From Ferrovibrio sp964218355 (GTDB lineage: Bacteria > Pseudomonadota > Alphaproteobacteria > Ferrovibrionales > Ferrovibrionaceae): 64,000 bases of DNA. The position numbers were made by a program, and so were the translations under genes. Positions 33,883 through 42,660 of this stretch are shown in pieces (positions within the stretch are counted from its first letter, which is position 1; each line of letters opens with the position of its first letter). The notes under the pieces were generated by a model. It saw only the letters and a program-made list of their open reading frames with translations. It did no database searches and was not told the DNA's origin. Where the stretch lies: the NCBI RefSeq assembly GCF_964218355.1, contig NZ_CAXPMC010000020.1:124001-188000 (forward strand), in the 5' to 3' direction.

Positions 33883-34680
33883 TCAGCCCAGCGCGGCCTG
33901 CACGGCCCGCCTGGCGATCACGCCGACCAGATGGGCGCGGTATTCGGCCGAGGCGTGGATGTCGTTGTTCATGTCGCCGGCCGCGGTCTTGATGCCCTTC
34001 AGCGCATCCGGCGAGAAGGACTTGGCCAAGGCCGCCTCCATCTCCTTGTGGCGGAACACGCAGGGGCCGGCCCCGTTGATGGCGACGCGGATGCCGCCGG
34101 CCGTTTCGGCCACGAAGGCGCCGACCATCACATAGCGCGAGGCCGGGTTCGGGAATTTCACGTAGCCGGCCCGTTTCGGCACCGGGAATTCCACCTTGGT
34201 GATGATCTCACCGTCTTCCAGCGCGGTCTCGAACATGCCGGTGAAGAAGGCGTCGGCGGCAATCTTGCGCTTGTTGGTGTGCACGGTGGCGCCGAGGCCG
34301 AGCACCGCGCCTGGATAGTCGGCCGCCGGGTCGTTGTTGGCCAGCGAGCCGCCCATGGTGCCCATGTTGCGCACCTGCGGATCGCCGATGCCGCCGGCCA
34401 GATGCGCCAAAGCCGGGATGGCTTTCTTCACCTCGGCCGAGGCGGCGACCGCGGCATGGCGGGTGGCGGCGCCGATGGTGACGCTGCCGCCGGACACCGC
34501 AATGCCGTTCAGATCGGCAATGCCGGTGACGTCGACGAGGTCGGAGGGTGCGGCCAGCCGCTGTTTCAGGGTCGGCAGCAGGGTCTGGCCGCCGGCAACG
34601 AACTTGCCGTCTTCGGCGCCGTCCAGCAGCTTGGCGGCGTCGGCCAGCGACGTCGGGCGATGATAGTTGAACGCATACAT
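33883..34680 (-). CDS. coxM: Molybdenum hydroxylase FAD-binding subunit (CoxM-like)
   Basis: A 265-residue medium subunit of a xanthine oxidase-family enzyme. FAD-binding motifs are FVAGGQTLLPTLK near residue 30 and TMGGSLANNDPAADYPG near residue 110. It passes electrons from the iron-sulfur subunit to the acceptor. The gene lies 16 bases after coxL in a G-S-L-M operon. The name follows sequence similarity only; the operon is form II and need not oxidise CO. Confidence 0.92.
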   Translation of the reverse strand: MYAFNYHRPTSLADAAKLLDGAEDGKFVAGGQTLLPTLKQRLAAPSDLVDVTGIADLNGIAVSGGSVTIGAATRHAAVAASAEVKKAIPALAHLAGGIGDPQVRNMGTMGGSLANNDPAADYPGAVLGLGATVHTNKRKIAADAFFTGMFETALEDGEIITKVEFPVPKRAGYVKFPNPASRYVMVGAFVAETAGGIRVAINGAGPCVFRHKEMEAALAKSFSPDALKGIKTAAGDMNNDIHASAEYRAHLVGVIARRAVQAALG

Positions 34681-34696
34681 GGGGCAGTCTCCGGGG

Positions 34697-37069
34697 CTAT
34701 TCGGCGGCGTCGGCCAGCTTGTGGCGCTGCATCACGTTCCAGACCTTCAGCGGCGTGGCCGGCATGGTGATGTCTTCAGTACCGAGGGCATCGGTGATGG
34801 CATTCATCAGCGCCGCCGGCGCGGCAATCGCGCCGGCTTCGCCGCAGCCCTTCACGCCCAGCGGGTTATGCGGGCAGGGGGTCTCGATCATGCCCACCTT
34901 GTAGGAGGGCAGGTTGTCGGCCCGCGGCATGCAGTAATCGAGGAAGGAGGCGGTCAGCAGCTGGCCGCTTTCCTGGTCGTAGACCACGCCTTCCAGCAAC
35001 GCCTGGCCGACGCCCTGGGCGATGCCGCCATGGACCTGGCCCTCGACGATCATCGGGTTGATCACCTTGCCGAAATCATCGACCGCGACCCAGTTGACCA
35101 CGGTGGTCACACCGGTATCGGCATCGATCTCGACCTCGGCGACATGCGTGCCGGCCGGGAAGGTGAAATTGGCCGGATCGTAGAAGGCACTGGCCTCCAG
35201 GCCCGGTTCGAGATCGGCCGGGTAATTGTGCGGCACATAGGCTGTGAAGGCGACCTGGGCCATCGGCACCTGCTTGTCGGTGCCCTTGACCGAGAAGTTG
35301 CCGCCTTCGAAGACGACATCGTCAACCGATGCTTCCATCAGATGGGCGGCGATCTTCTTGCCCTTCTCGATGATCTTGTCGGCTGCCCGCACAATGGCGG
35401 AGCCGCCCACGGCCAGCGAGCGTGAGCCATAGGTGCCCATGCCCATGGGTACGAGGGCAGTGTCGCCGTGCACGACTTCGATGCTCTCCAGCGGCACGCC
35501 AAGCTTGTCGGAGACCACCTGGGCGAAGGTGGTCTCGTGGCCCTGGCCGTGGCTGTGTGAGCCGGTGTAGACGAACACCGTGCCGGTGGCGTTGAAACGG
35601 ATCTGGGCCGACTCCCACAGGCCGACACCGGCACCGAGCGAGCCGACCACCGCCGAGGGCGCGATGCCGCAGGCCTCGATATAGGCGCAGAAGCCGATGC
35701 CGCGCAGCTTGCCCTTCTTGGCGGCGTCCGCCTTGCGTTTCGGGAAGCCGGCGTAATCGGCCATCTTGCAGGCCTCGTCGATGGCCTTCGCGTACTGACC
35801 GGAGTCATAGACGCAGGCGACCGGCGTCTGGTACGGGAAGGCATCCGGCGGTACGAAATTCTTCTTGCGCAGTTCGACCGGGTCCATCTTCAGTTCCCGC
35901 GCCGCCGCCTCGACGATGCGTTCGACCACATAGGTGGCTTCCGGCCGGCCGGCGCCGCGATAGGCATCCACCGGCGTGGTGTTGGTGAAGACGGCCTTGA
36001 CCTCGGCATAGACCGCCGGAGTCGTATACTGTCCGGCCAGCAGCAGAGCATAGAGATAGGTGGGCACCGCCGAGGCAAAGGTCGACAGATAGGCGCCCAT
36101 GTTGGCCCTGGTATCGACGCGCAGGCCGAGGAATTTTCCATCCTTCGACAGGGCCAGTTCGGCATGGGTGACGTGGTCGCGGCCATGGGCGTCGGTCAGG
36201 AAGGCCTCGGTGCGGTCCGAGGTCCATTTCACGGCCTTTTTCAGCTTGCGGGCCGCCCAGATGCAGACCGTCTCTTCGGCATAGTTGAAGATTTTGGAAC
36301 CGAAGCCGCCACCGACATCCGGGGCGATGACACGCACCTTGTTTTCCGGCAGGCCGAAGACGAAGGCGCAGAGGATCAGCCGCAGCACATGCGGATTCTG
36401 CGACGTGCTGTAGACCGTGGTGGTATCGGTGCCGGCATCGTATTCGGCGATGGCGCTGCGCGGTTCCATCGGGTTGGGCGCCAGGCGATTGTTGAGAAGT
36501 TCGATCTTCGTGACGTGATCGGCCTTGGCAAAGGCAGCCTCGGTGGCGGCCTTGTCGCCGAACTCCCAGTCGTAGCAGAGATTGCCGGGCGCATCGGGAT
36601 GCACCTGCGGCGCACCGGGTTTCAGCGCCGTGACCACGTCGACCACCGGCTTCAGAACGTCGTAATCGACCTCGATGGCCTCGACGGCGTCATGGGCATG
36701 GGCAAGGGTGTCGGCGATCACCACCGCGACCTGGTCGCCGACATGGCGGACATGGTCGATGGCAATGATGTCGTGGCGCGGCGCCTTGTGCGGTTCGCCC
36801 TTCTTGTCCTTGACGGTCCAGCCGCAGATCAGGCCGCCGATCTTGTCGGCGGCGACATCCTTGCCGGTATAGACGGCGACCACGCCAGGCATTTTTGCCG
36901 CGGCGGCGGTGTCGATCTTCTTGATTTTCGCAAACGCATGCGGCGAGCGCAGAAAGGCGGCGTATAACTGGCCGGGGCGGTTGATGTCGTCGGTGTAATG
37001 GCCCTGACCGGTGATGAAGCGGAAATCTTCCTTACGACGGACGGATTGACCGATGCCCTGGTTTGTCAT
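34697..37069 (-). CDS. coxL: Molybdenum hydroxylase large subunit (CoxL-like, form II)
   Basis: A 790-residue molybdopterin-cytosine-dinucleotide-binding catalytic subunit. Family segments are GQGHYTDDINRPGQLYAAFL, VGGGFGSKIFNYAEE, SHSHGQGHETTFAQV and the C-terminal GVKGCGEAGAI with the catalytic glutamate. The active-site loop is AYRGAGR near residue 370, the form II signature, not the AYRCSFR of true CO dehydrogenase. The substrate is therefore probably another small organic compound. CoxS ends four bases upstream. Confidence 0.94.
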   Translation of the reverse strand: MTNQGIGQSVRRKEDFRFITGQGHYTDDINRPGQLYAAFLRSPHAFAKIKKIDTAAAAKMPGVVAVYTGKDVAADKIGGLICGWTVKDKKGEPHKAPRHDIIAIDHVRHVGDQVAVVIADTLAHAHDAVEAIEVDYDVLKPVVDVVTALKPGAPQVHPDAPGNLCYDWEFGDKAATEAAFAKADHVTKIELLNNRLAPNPMEPRSAIAEYDAGTDTTTVYSTSQNPHVLRLILCAFVFGLPENKVRVIAPDVGGGFGSKIFNYAEETVCIWAARKLKKAVKWTSDRTEAFLTDAHGRDHVTHAELALSKDGKFLGLRVDTRANMGAYLSTFASAVPTYLYALLLAGQYTTPAVYAEVKAVFTNTTPVDAYRGAGRPEATYVVERIVEAAARELKMDPVELRKKNFVPPDAFPYQTPVACVYDSGQYAKAIDEACKMADYAGFPKRKADAAKKGKLRGIGFCAYIEACGIAPSAVVGSLGAGVGLWESAQIRFNATGTVFVYTGSHSHGQGHETTFAQVVSDKLGVPLESIEVVHGDTALVPMGMGTYGSRSLAVGGSAIVRAADKIIEKGKKIAAHLMEASVDDVVFEGGNFSVKGTDKQVPMAQVAFTAYVPHNYPADLEPGLEASAFYDPANFTFPAGTHVAEVEIDADTGVTTVVNWVAVDDFGKVINPMIVEGQVHGGIAQGVGQALLEGVVYDQESGQLLTASFLDYCMPRADNLPSYKVGMIETPCPHNPLGVKGCGEAGAIAAPAALMNAITDALGTEDITMPATPLKVWNVMQRHKLADAAE

Positions 37070-37073
37070 GACG

Positions 37074-37544
<471 letters not shown>

Positions 37545-37674
37545 GTATTCCTCCCTACAAAGCGCGGAGCGGGACATCTCATGCGCTTCACCCGGATGCA
37601 ACTCTGGGGGAATCGCGCAACAGGCGTCAAGTTGCAAATCGGCGAAGGCGGCCGGACATGGAAATATGCGGCTC

Positions 37675-38298
37675 TCAGCCGCGCAGCACCAGGATGGTCA
37701 CGGCACCGACGATCACGATCAGGCCGGCGATCCACAGCCATGACGGTATCCCGCCGGTTACCGTGGCCGGTTGCGCCGCAGCAGCCGGGGGCGCCGCTGT
37801 GGCGGGCGCCTCCGCTACTGCGCCGGCTGCGGCCTCTTGCGGTGCAGCAGCCGGCGGGCCGGCAACGATGGTGTTGAATTTGGAAAAGAACTCCTCGGCC
37901 ATCTTCGCGGCAACGCCATCGACCAGCCGCGCGCCGATCTGCGCCAGCTTGCCGCCGATCTGCGCCTTCACGGCATAGGTCAGGCGCGTGCCGCCGGGTG
38001 CATCGGCCAGTTTCACCTCGGCGCTGCCCTTGCCGAAGCCGGCGGCAACACCGCCCTGGGCCTCGCCGGTGATGGTGCAGCCATTCGGCGGATCAAGGTC
38101 GGTCAGCGATACCTTGCCCTTGAACTTCGCCTTCACCGGGCCAACCTTGACCTGGACGGTTGCCTCGAAATCGGTATCCGAGGTCTTGGTGACGGTTTCG
38201 GCGCCGGTGATGCACTGGCGCAGGATTTCGGGGTCGTTGATGGCAGCCCAGACCTTGTCGCGGGGGGCGGGGATGAGCTGTTCGCCGGTCAGTTCCAT
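37675..38298 (-). CDS. coxG: CoxG-like SRPBCC protein with C-terminal membrane anchor
   Basis: A 207-residue protein with a START/SRPBCC domain (residues 1-150) opening MELTGEQLIPAPRDKVWAAI, as in CoxG, which recruits CO dehydrogenase to the membrane. An Ala/Pro-rich linker (residues 150-180) leads to a single transmembrane helix (SWLWIAGLIVIVGAVTILVL). This supports a membrane-tethering role for the hydroxylase downstream. It is the first gene of the operon, with 130 bases before coxS. Confidence 0.92.
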   Translation of the reverse strand: MELTGEQLIPAPRDKVWAAINDPEILRQCITGAETVTKTSDTDFEATVQVKVGPVKAKFKGKVSLTDLDPPNGCTITGEAQGGVAAGFGKGSAEVKLADAPGGTRLTYAVKAQIGGKLAQIGARLVDGVAAKMAEEFFSKFNTIVAGPPAAAPQEAAAGAVAEAPATAAPPAAAAQPATVTGGIPSWLWIAGLIVIVGAVTILVLRG

Positions 38299-38410
38299 GA
38301 AAAATACTCCGGAAATTCGCCGCCAGATGATTCACGGCCTGTTAACTTTAGCGATCTAGCGTGGGCAGAGCCAGTTTCAGGTTCTATATTCAGGCGATGA
38401 ACAGCGTGAG

Positions 38411-39148
38411 GTGACGGCGGCGATGGTTCCCGCGACGCGGTCCGGTATCGATGTCAGCTTCTGGTTCCTCGAACGCGCCGCGTCCGAGCGCATCGCCATG
38501 TCCCTGCCCAAGCTGCGCTGGCTGCTGTACCTCGCCCAGGCGCATTATGCGATCCTGCGCGAGGGCGCTAAGCTGATGCCGGCGACGTTCCTGGTCGGCG
38601 AGGACGGACCGGTCGAGCCGACCCTGGACCTCGTATTCCAGGCGGGCATCGAAAACCCCTGGACCCCGGTGATGAGCGACACCGCGGAAGCCTTCCTGGA
38701 AGGTTTCTGGAAGCGGTTCGGCGCCCTGCCGGCGATTGCGCTGCACAAGCTGGTGATCGGCGATCCGGCCTGGAAGAAGGCGCAGGAGAGCGGCCCGGGC
38801 AGCGAGATCCATGTCGAACTGCACCGCGTGGCGCCGGCCCGGCCCGCCACCGTGCAGCGCGCCCCGATGCTGCCGAATGTCCGCGAGCAGGGACCGGTCG
38901 ATCTGCCGCCCTTCGAGGAGGCCCTGAAGGCCAAGATCGCATCCCATGCCGGCGAGGCTGCGCACCCCCTGACCCGGGCGATGCGCGGCCAGCCGATCAA
39001 GAGCCCGAACAAGACCGCCTCGGTCGCCGAAGCGGTCGGCCATCTGCGGGCCGCTCCGCCGGAGACCCAGGAGGTGCGGTTCACTGCCGACGGACGCTCG
39101 GTCACGCGCTGGCGGCCGAAGCGCCGGGTCGATGGGCCGACCCTCTGA
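38411..39148 (+). CDS. Panacea/SocA-like domain protein
   Basis: A 245-residue protein whose N-terminal part resembles the Panacea (SocA/DUF4065) domain: LPKLRWLLYLAQAHYAILR followed by a GEDGPVEPTLD segment. The domain occurs in antitoxins and in phage proteins. The C-terminal third is basic and probably disordered. GTG 38411 is the furthest start; ATG 38423 is equally plausible and has GAGG further upstream. No toxin-like partner is next to it, so an antitoxin role is not supported here. Confidence 0.6.
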   Translation: MTAAMVPATRSGIDVSFWFLERAASERIAMSLPKLRWLLYLAQAHYAILREGAKLMPATFLVGEDGPVEPTLDLVFQAGIENPWTPVMSDTAEAFLEGFWKRFGALPAIALHKLVIGDPAWKKAQESGPGSEIHVELHRVAPARPATVQRAPMLPNVREQGPVDLPPFEEALKAKIASHAGEAAHPLTRAMRGQPIKSPNKTASVAEAVGHLRAAPPETQEVRFTADGRSVTRWRPKRRVDGPTL

Positions 39149-39231
39149 TCGATGCCTGACCATCTTGCCGGCAGGTGGTCCAGTTTATCCGACATTGCCC
39201 GGTAAGCCTTGGACAGCCCTTTAGAATCGTT

Positions 39232-39259
39232 TTGCAGCGTTTTCAAAAGGTGCTACGCT
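39232..39259 (+). promoter_or_regulatory. Candidate sigma70 promoter for the cold-shock gene
   Basis: TTGCAG at 39232-39237 and TACGCT at 39254-39259 with a 16-base spacer fit a vegetative promoter. It lies 37 bases before the GTG start at 39296, which leaves only a short leader, unlike the long cold-shock leaders of E. coli cspA. Confidence 0.45.
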
Positions 39260-39295
39260 CAAGGCCCCAGTGCGGCAATATGAAGGATTAAGAGA

Positions 39296-39952
39296 GTGGA
39301 TCAAGGGGGCTTCGGCGACGCGGAAATCGTCAAGATTTCTGGCAAGGTCAAGTGGTTTAACGCGGTCAAAGGTTTTGGTTTCGTCAGTCCCGACGACAAT
39401 TCCGGTGACGTGTTCCTGCATCTCTCCTGCCTGCGGCAGGCCGGCTACGAAAGCATCGAGGAAGGCACCACGGTCATGCTCGAGGTCGCGAAGCGGCCGA
39501 AGGGCATGCAGGCCGTTCGTGTACTGTCAGTTGACACCAGCACGGCAGCGCCGTCCGGGCGGGGGCCGGGTGGCGGCATGGGCGCACCGCGTCCGCCGCG
39601 CCAGCCGCGTTTCGGTGGCGGGGATCGTTTCGGGGGGGACCGGGGCGGTTTCGGCGACCGGGGTGGCTTCGGTGACCGCGGGGGATTTGGCGGCGGCTTC
39701 GGCGGCGACCGGGGTCCGCGCTTCCCGGCCGTGGTTGCCCAGGGCGATTTCTTCGAGGCCAAGGTCAAGTGGTTCAATGCCGTGAAGGGCTATGGCTTTG
39801 TTTCGCGCGGCGATGGTGACCAGGACATCTTCGTCCATATGGAAGTGCTGCGCCGCGAGGGCATCCAGGAACTGCAGCCGGGCCAGACCGTGCGGGTGCG
39901 CATCGGCCAGGGCCCGAAGGGTCCGCAGGTCGCGGAGATCCGGGTCGACTGA
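39296..39952 (+). CDS. Double cold-shock-domain protein with Gly/Arg-rich linker
   Basis: A 218-residue nucleic-acid-binding protein. Cold-shock domain 1 (about residues 13-78) has KWFNAVKGFGFVSPD and VFLHLS; domain 2 (about 152-217) has KWFNAVKGYGFVSRGD and IFVHME. The linker between (residues 82-145) is rich in Gly, Arg, Asp and Phe with repeated GGFGDR units, similar to RGG-type RNA-binding regions. The start is GTG 39296. Two-CSD proteins are common in alphaproteobacteria; the repeat linker is the less usual part. Confidence 0.92.
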   Translation: MDQGGFGDAEIVKISGKVKWFNAVKGFGFVSPDDNSGDVFLHLSCLRQAGYESIEEGTTVMLEVAKRPKGMQAVRVLSVDTSTAAPSGRGPGGGMGAPRPPRQPRFGGGDRFGGDRGGFGDRGGFGDRGGFGGGFGGDRGPRFPAVVAQGDFFEAKVKWFNAVKGYGFVSRGDGDQDIFVHMEVLRREGIQELQPGQTVRVRIGQGPKGPQVAEIRVD

Positions 39953-39980
39953 TCCGGCGTCGCCGCCGGGATACAATCGG

Positions 39981-40010
39981 ACGCCGGCCTGGAAACAGGC
40001 CGGCGTTTTT
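39981..40010 (+). terminator. Rho-independent terminator after cold-shock gene
   Basis: An 11-base-pair perfect stem, ACGCCGGCCTG / CAGGCCGGCGT, with a four-base loop and TTTTT. It lies 29 bases after the stop. The convergent transporter operon ends nearby on the other strand, where no T-tract follows the stem. Confidence 0.88.
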
Positions 40011-40031
40011 CATGCATGGTTGTCCGCAGGA

Positions 40032-40976
40032 CTATTTCAGCTCCACGGCATAGTCCGCGACCGGCAGCGCCTTCGGGATCAGGCCCTGCTTGGCGAGATA
40101 GCCGGCGAAGCGGGCATAGCGGTGGCTGTCGAGCGCACGCGGCGACGGCGCGAAGCGCGGCAGCGTGTCTTTCCATGCGCGGCGGTTCAGGTCGTCGTCG
40201 AGCGCCTTGTTGTCCTTCACGAAGGCGGCCCAGCTTTCTGCAGGCCGGTTGTGCAGCATGGCCACGGCTTCTTCCAGTGCATCCAGCAGGCGCGGCAGGC
40301 GCGGATCCTGCAGTCGGCCGCTCTGCGCCACGAGGATCAGTTCGTCATAGAGCGGCACCCCGTATTCCTCGGGATAGAAGGCGCGCCCTGGCTTGCCGGC
40401 AATGTCCATCTGGTTCAGCTCGAAATTCCGGAAGGCACCGATGGTGGCATCGACCTTGCCGGCGAAGATCGACGGCGACAGGGCGAAATTGACATTCACC
40501 AGCGTCACGTCGGACAGATTCAGCCCATACTGTTCCAGCATGCTGCGCAGCAGCGCATCCTCGAAACCGCCAACCGAATAGCCGATCTTGCGGCCCTTGA
40601 GATCGGCAATGGATTTGACGGGACCATCACGCAGCACCACGAGGGAATTCAGCGGTGTGGCAACCAGCGTGCCGATGCGGCGCAACGGCAGGCCCTGGGC
40701 CACCTGCACATGCAGCTGTGGCTGGTACGAGACCGCCACGTCGGCCTTGCCGGCGGCAACAAGCTTGGGCGGGTCGTTGGGATCGGCCGGCGCGACGAGG
40801 TCGACCAGCAGTTCGTGCCGGTCGAAGATTCCGGCCTGCTGGGCCACCACCAGCGGTGCATGGTCGGGGTTGACGAACCAGTCCAGCAGGATGGTCAGCT
40901 TGTCGTGGGCGCTGGCCGCTGGCGGCAGCAGCAGGGCGGCGGCGAGCAGGGCGGCGGTCAGGCGATGCATTGGCAT
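40032..40976 (-). CDS. thiY: ABC transporter substrate-binding protein, ThiY/NMT1-like
   Basis: A 314-residue periplasmic binding protein. A signal peptide (residues 1-23) is followed by LTILLDWFVNPDHAPLVVAQ, the typical opening of the NMT1/THI5-like family, and by KIGYSVGGFEDALL and AFRNFELNQMDIAG. It captures a pyrimidine precursor of thiamine (HMP or formylaminopyrimidine), an inference from family and the upstream TPP riboswitch. ATG 40976 or 40970 are both possible; GAGG lies upstream. It is the last gene of the operon. Confidence 0.9.
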   Translation of the reverse strand: MPMHRLTAALLAAALLLPPAASAHDKLTILLDWFVNPDHAPLVVAQQAGIFDRHELLVDLVAPADPNDPPKLVAAGKADVAVSYQPQLHVQVAQGLPLRRIGTLVATPLNSLVVLRDGPVKSIADLKGRKIGYSVGGFEDALLRSMLEQYGLNLSDVTLVNVNFALSPSIFAGKVDATIGAFRNFELNQMDIAGKPGRAFYPEEYGVPLYDELILVAQSGRLQDPRLPRLLDALEEAVAMLHNRPAESWAAFVKDNKALDDDLNRRAWKDTLPRFAPSPRALDSHRYARFAGYLAKQGLIPKALPVADYAVELK

Positions 40977-40987
40977 GATCCTCGGTG

Positions 40988-41776
40988 TCAGTTCGGTCCG
41001 GAAAGGGTGTGGCTGTCGGGCTGCCAGGACAGCAGGCGGCGGGACAGCCGGTCGACAAGGCCATAGAGCGCGACGGCACAGAGGGCCAGCACGACCAGTG
41101 CGGCAAACATCAGGTCGGTCTGCACACGGGCATTGGCCTGCAGCATCAGGAAGCCGAGGCCGGCGCTGGCACCGACCCATTCGCCGATCACCGCGCCGAT
41201 CGGTGCGACCGCGGCGGCAACCTTGAGGCCGCTTGCCAGGGCCGGCAGTGCGGCCGGCAGGCGTATCTGCAGCAGAATGCGGAAACGGTGCCGCGGATCG
41301 TCGCCGGTCATGATGCGGGCAAGATCCAGCCAGCCGCTGTCCGTGCGCCGCAGTCCGTCATACAGCGTCATGGCGACGGGAAAGAAGATGATCAGCATGG
41401 CCATGACGATCTTCGAGGCCATGCCATACCCGAACCACAGCACCAGCAGCGGTGCCAGCGCGAAGACCGGCACCGCCTGGCTGGCGACCAGCAGCGGCAG
41501 CAGCCAGCGCCGGGCTGTACCCGAGGCCAGCAGGGCCAGGGCGGCCGATGCGCCGAGCAGCGCGCCGAACAGCAGGCCCAGCAGCATTTCCGCAACCGTG
41601 ACGGCGGCCTGCGCCGCCAGCAGGTCGGCCCGGCCGGCCAGCGCCAGCCCCACCCGTGACGGCGGCGGCAGGATATAGGGGGGCAGCGCCAGCAGGTGCA
41701 CAGCCGCCTCCCACAGCAGCAGCAGCCCGGCCAGGGTCAGCAGGGGGCGGGCCAGCAGGGGGCGGGGCAGGCGCAT
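40988..41776 (-). CDS. thiX: ABC transporter permease, ThiX-like
   Basis: A 262-residue inner-membrane permease with about six hydrophobic helices and the EAA-type loop ending in QIRLPAALPALASGLK near residue 185. It is adjacent to the binding protein (11 bases) and overlaps the ATPase stop by one base, so the three form one transporter. The thiamine-precursor role comes from the riboswitch upstream. Confidence 0.92.
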   Translation of the reverse strand: MRLPRPLLARPLLTLAGLLLLWEAAVHLLALPPYILPPPSRVGLALAGRADLLAAQAAVTVAEMLLGLLFGALLGASAALALLASGTARRWLLPLLVASQAVPVFALAPLLVLWFGYGMASKIVMAMLIIFFPVAMTLYDGLRRTDSGWLDLARIMTGDDPRHRFRILLQIRLPAALPALASGLKVAAAVAPIGAVIGEWVGASAGLGFLMLQANARVQTDLMFAALVVLALCAVALYGLVDRLSRRLLSWQPDSHTLSGPN

Positions 41777-42501
41777 CAGGCCATCTCCATGCCGCTGCCG
41801 GCCTGCAGGGCGGCATGAACCTGCCGCAGGGCCGGCAGCAGCGCGGAGGACCGCACGTCGCGCGGCACCGGCTGGGGCAGCCGCAGGATCTCGCGCAGTC
41901 GGGCCGGACGGCCATCCAGCAGGAGAATGCGGTGGGCGATCCGGCAGGCCTCGGCCGGATCATGGGTCACCAGCACGACGGCCCGGCCGGCCAGCTGGCT
42001 GCAGGCGAGATCCTGCATCGCCTCGCGGGTGACCGCGTCCAGCGCCGAAAACGGCTCGTCCATCAGAACCAGCGGCCGGTTCTCCAGCAGCGTGCGGGCC
42101 AGGGCGACGCGCTGGCGCATGCCGCCGGACAGCGTGGCCGGGCGACTGCCGCCATGGGCGGCAAGGCCAAGCCGGGCCAGCAGGGCATCCGCCTCTGCCT
42201 GCGCCGGGCTTTCCCCACGCAGCCGGGAGCCGAGCAGGATATTCTGGCGCACGGTCAGCCAGGGCAGCAGCAGGTCCTGCTGGGCCATCCAGGCGGTCTG
42301 CGCGGTCAGGGAAGGGCCCGTACAGCCGGGCAGCAGGCCGGCCAGCAGCTTCAGCAGAGTGCTCTTGCCGCCGCCGCTGGGACCGAGGATGGCCACGATC
42401 TCGCCGGGTTGCAGGTCGAGCGTGAAAGCGTCCAGCACCGGAAGGCCGTCATAGGCGAAACCGGGGCAGCGGATGGAAAAGACGGGGGGCCGGAGTGACA
42501 A
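41776..42501 (-). CDS. thiZ: ABC transporter ATP-binding protein, ThiZ-like
   Basis: A 241-residue ATPase with Walker A GPSGGGKST (residues 40-48), signature LSGGMRQR, Walker B VLMDEPFSALDA and VTHDPAEA. The start is placed at TTG 42501: the AGGGA of the riboswitch's 3' end lies eight bases upstream and acts as ribosome-binding site. A longer frame up to 42639 runs through the aptamer and promoter and is rejected. The first gene of the thiZXY operon. Confidence 0.9.
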   Translation of the reverse strand: MSLRPPVFSIRCPGFAYDGLPVLDAFTLDLQPGEIVAILGPSGGGKSTLLKLLAGLLPGCTGPSLTAQTAWMAQQDLLLPWLTVRQNILLGSRLRGESPAQAEADALLARLGLAAHGGSRPATLSGGMRQRVALARTLLENRPLVLMDEPFSALDAVTREAMQDLACSQLAGRAVVLVTHDPAEACRIAHRILLLDGRPARLREILRLPQPVPRDVRSSALLPALRQVHAALQAGSGMEMA

Positions 42502-42505
42502 GCCG

Positions 42506-42594
42506 CTGATCCCTACGCCGGCATGACCCGGACAGGTTCGAGGGGTCGTCCGGCCAGTTCCGGACCTCTCAGCCGCCCATCGGCTCCCCCTCAG
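42506..42594 (-). promoter_or_regulatory. TPP (THI-box) riboswitch
   Basis: Reading the minus strand, the aptamer has all conserved TPP parts: GGGGGAGCC, GGCTGAGAGG, GACCCCTCGAACCTG, then CGGGTCATGCCGGCGTAGGG. P1 can form between CTGA (42594-42591) and TCAG (42509-42506). The AGGGA at its 3' end is the ribosome-binding site of the TTG start at 42501, so thiamine pyrophosphate binding should block translation directly. There is no room for a separate terminator. Confidence 0.95.
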
Positions 42595-42604
42595 AGGCAG
42601 GGCT

Positions 42605-42632
42605 ATTATAGGGGCTGAGGAATACTTGTTAA
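42605..42632 (-). promoter_or_regulatory. Sigma70-type promoter for thiZXY
   Basis: On the minus strand TTAACA and TATAAT are separated by 16 bases, a near-consensus pair. Transcription would start about 42598, at the 5' edge of the TPP aptamer. The promoter diverges from the deacetylase gene at 42661. Confidence 0.8.
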
Positions 42633-42660
42633 GTGCCACGGGACGACTAGATTTTCCGCC

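Noticed and set aside
39620..39720. Repeats suggesting a CRISPR or tandem array
   Set aside because: They encode the GGFGDR linker in the cold-shock protein and are in frame; there are no unique spacers.
42502..42639. N-terminal extension of the ThiZ-like ATPase
   Set aside because: It would translate the promoter and TPP aptamer. TTG 42501 with the aptamer AGGGA fits better.
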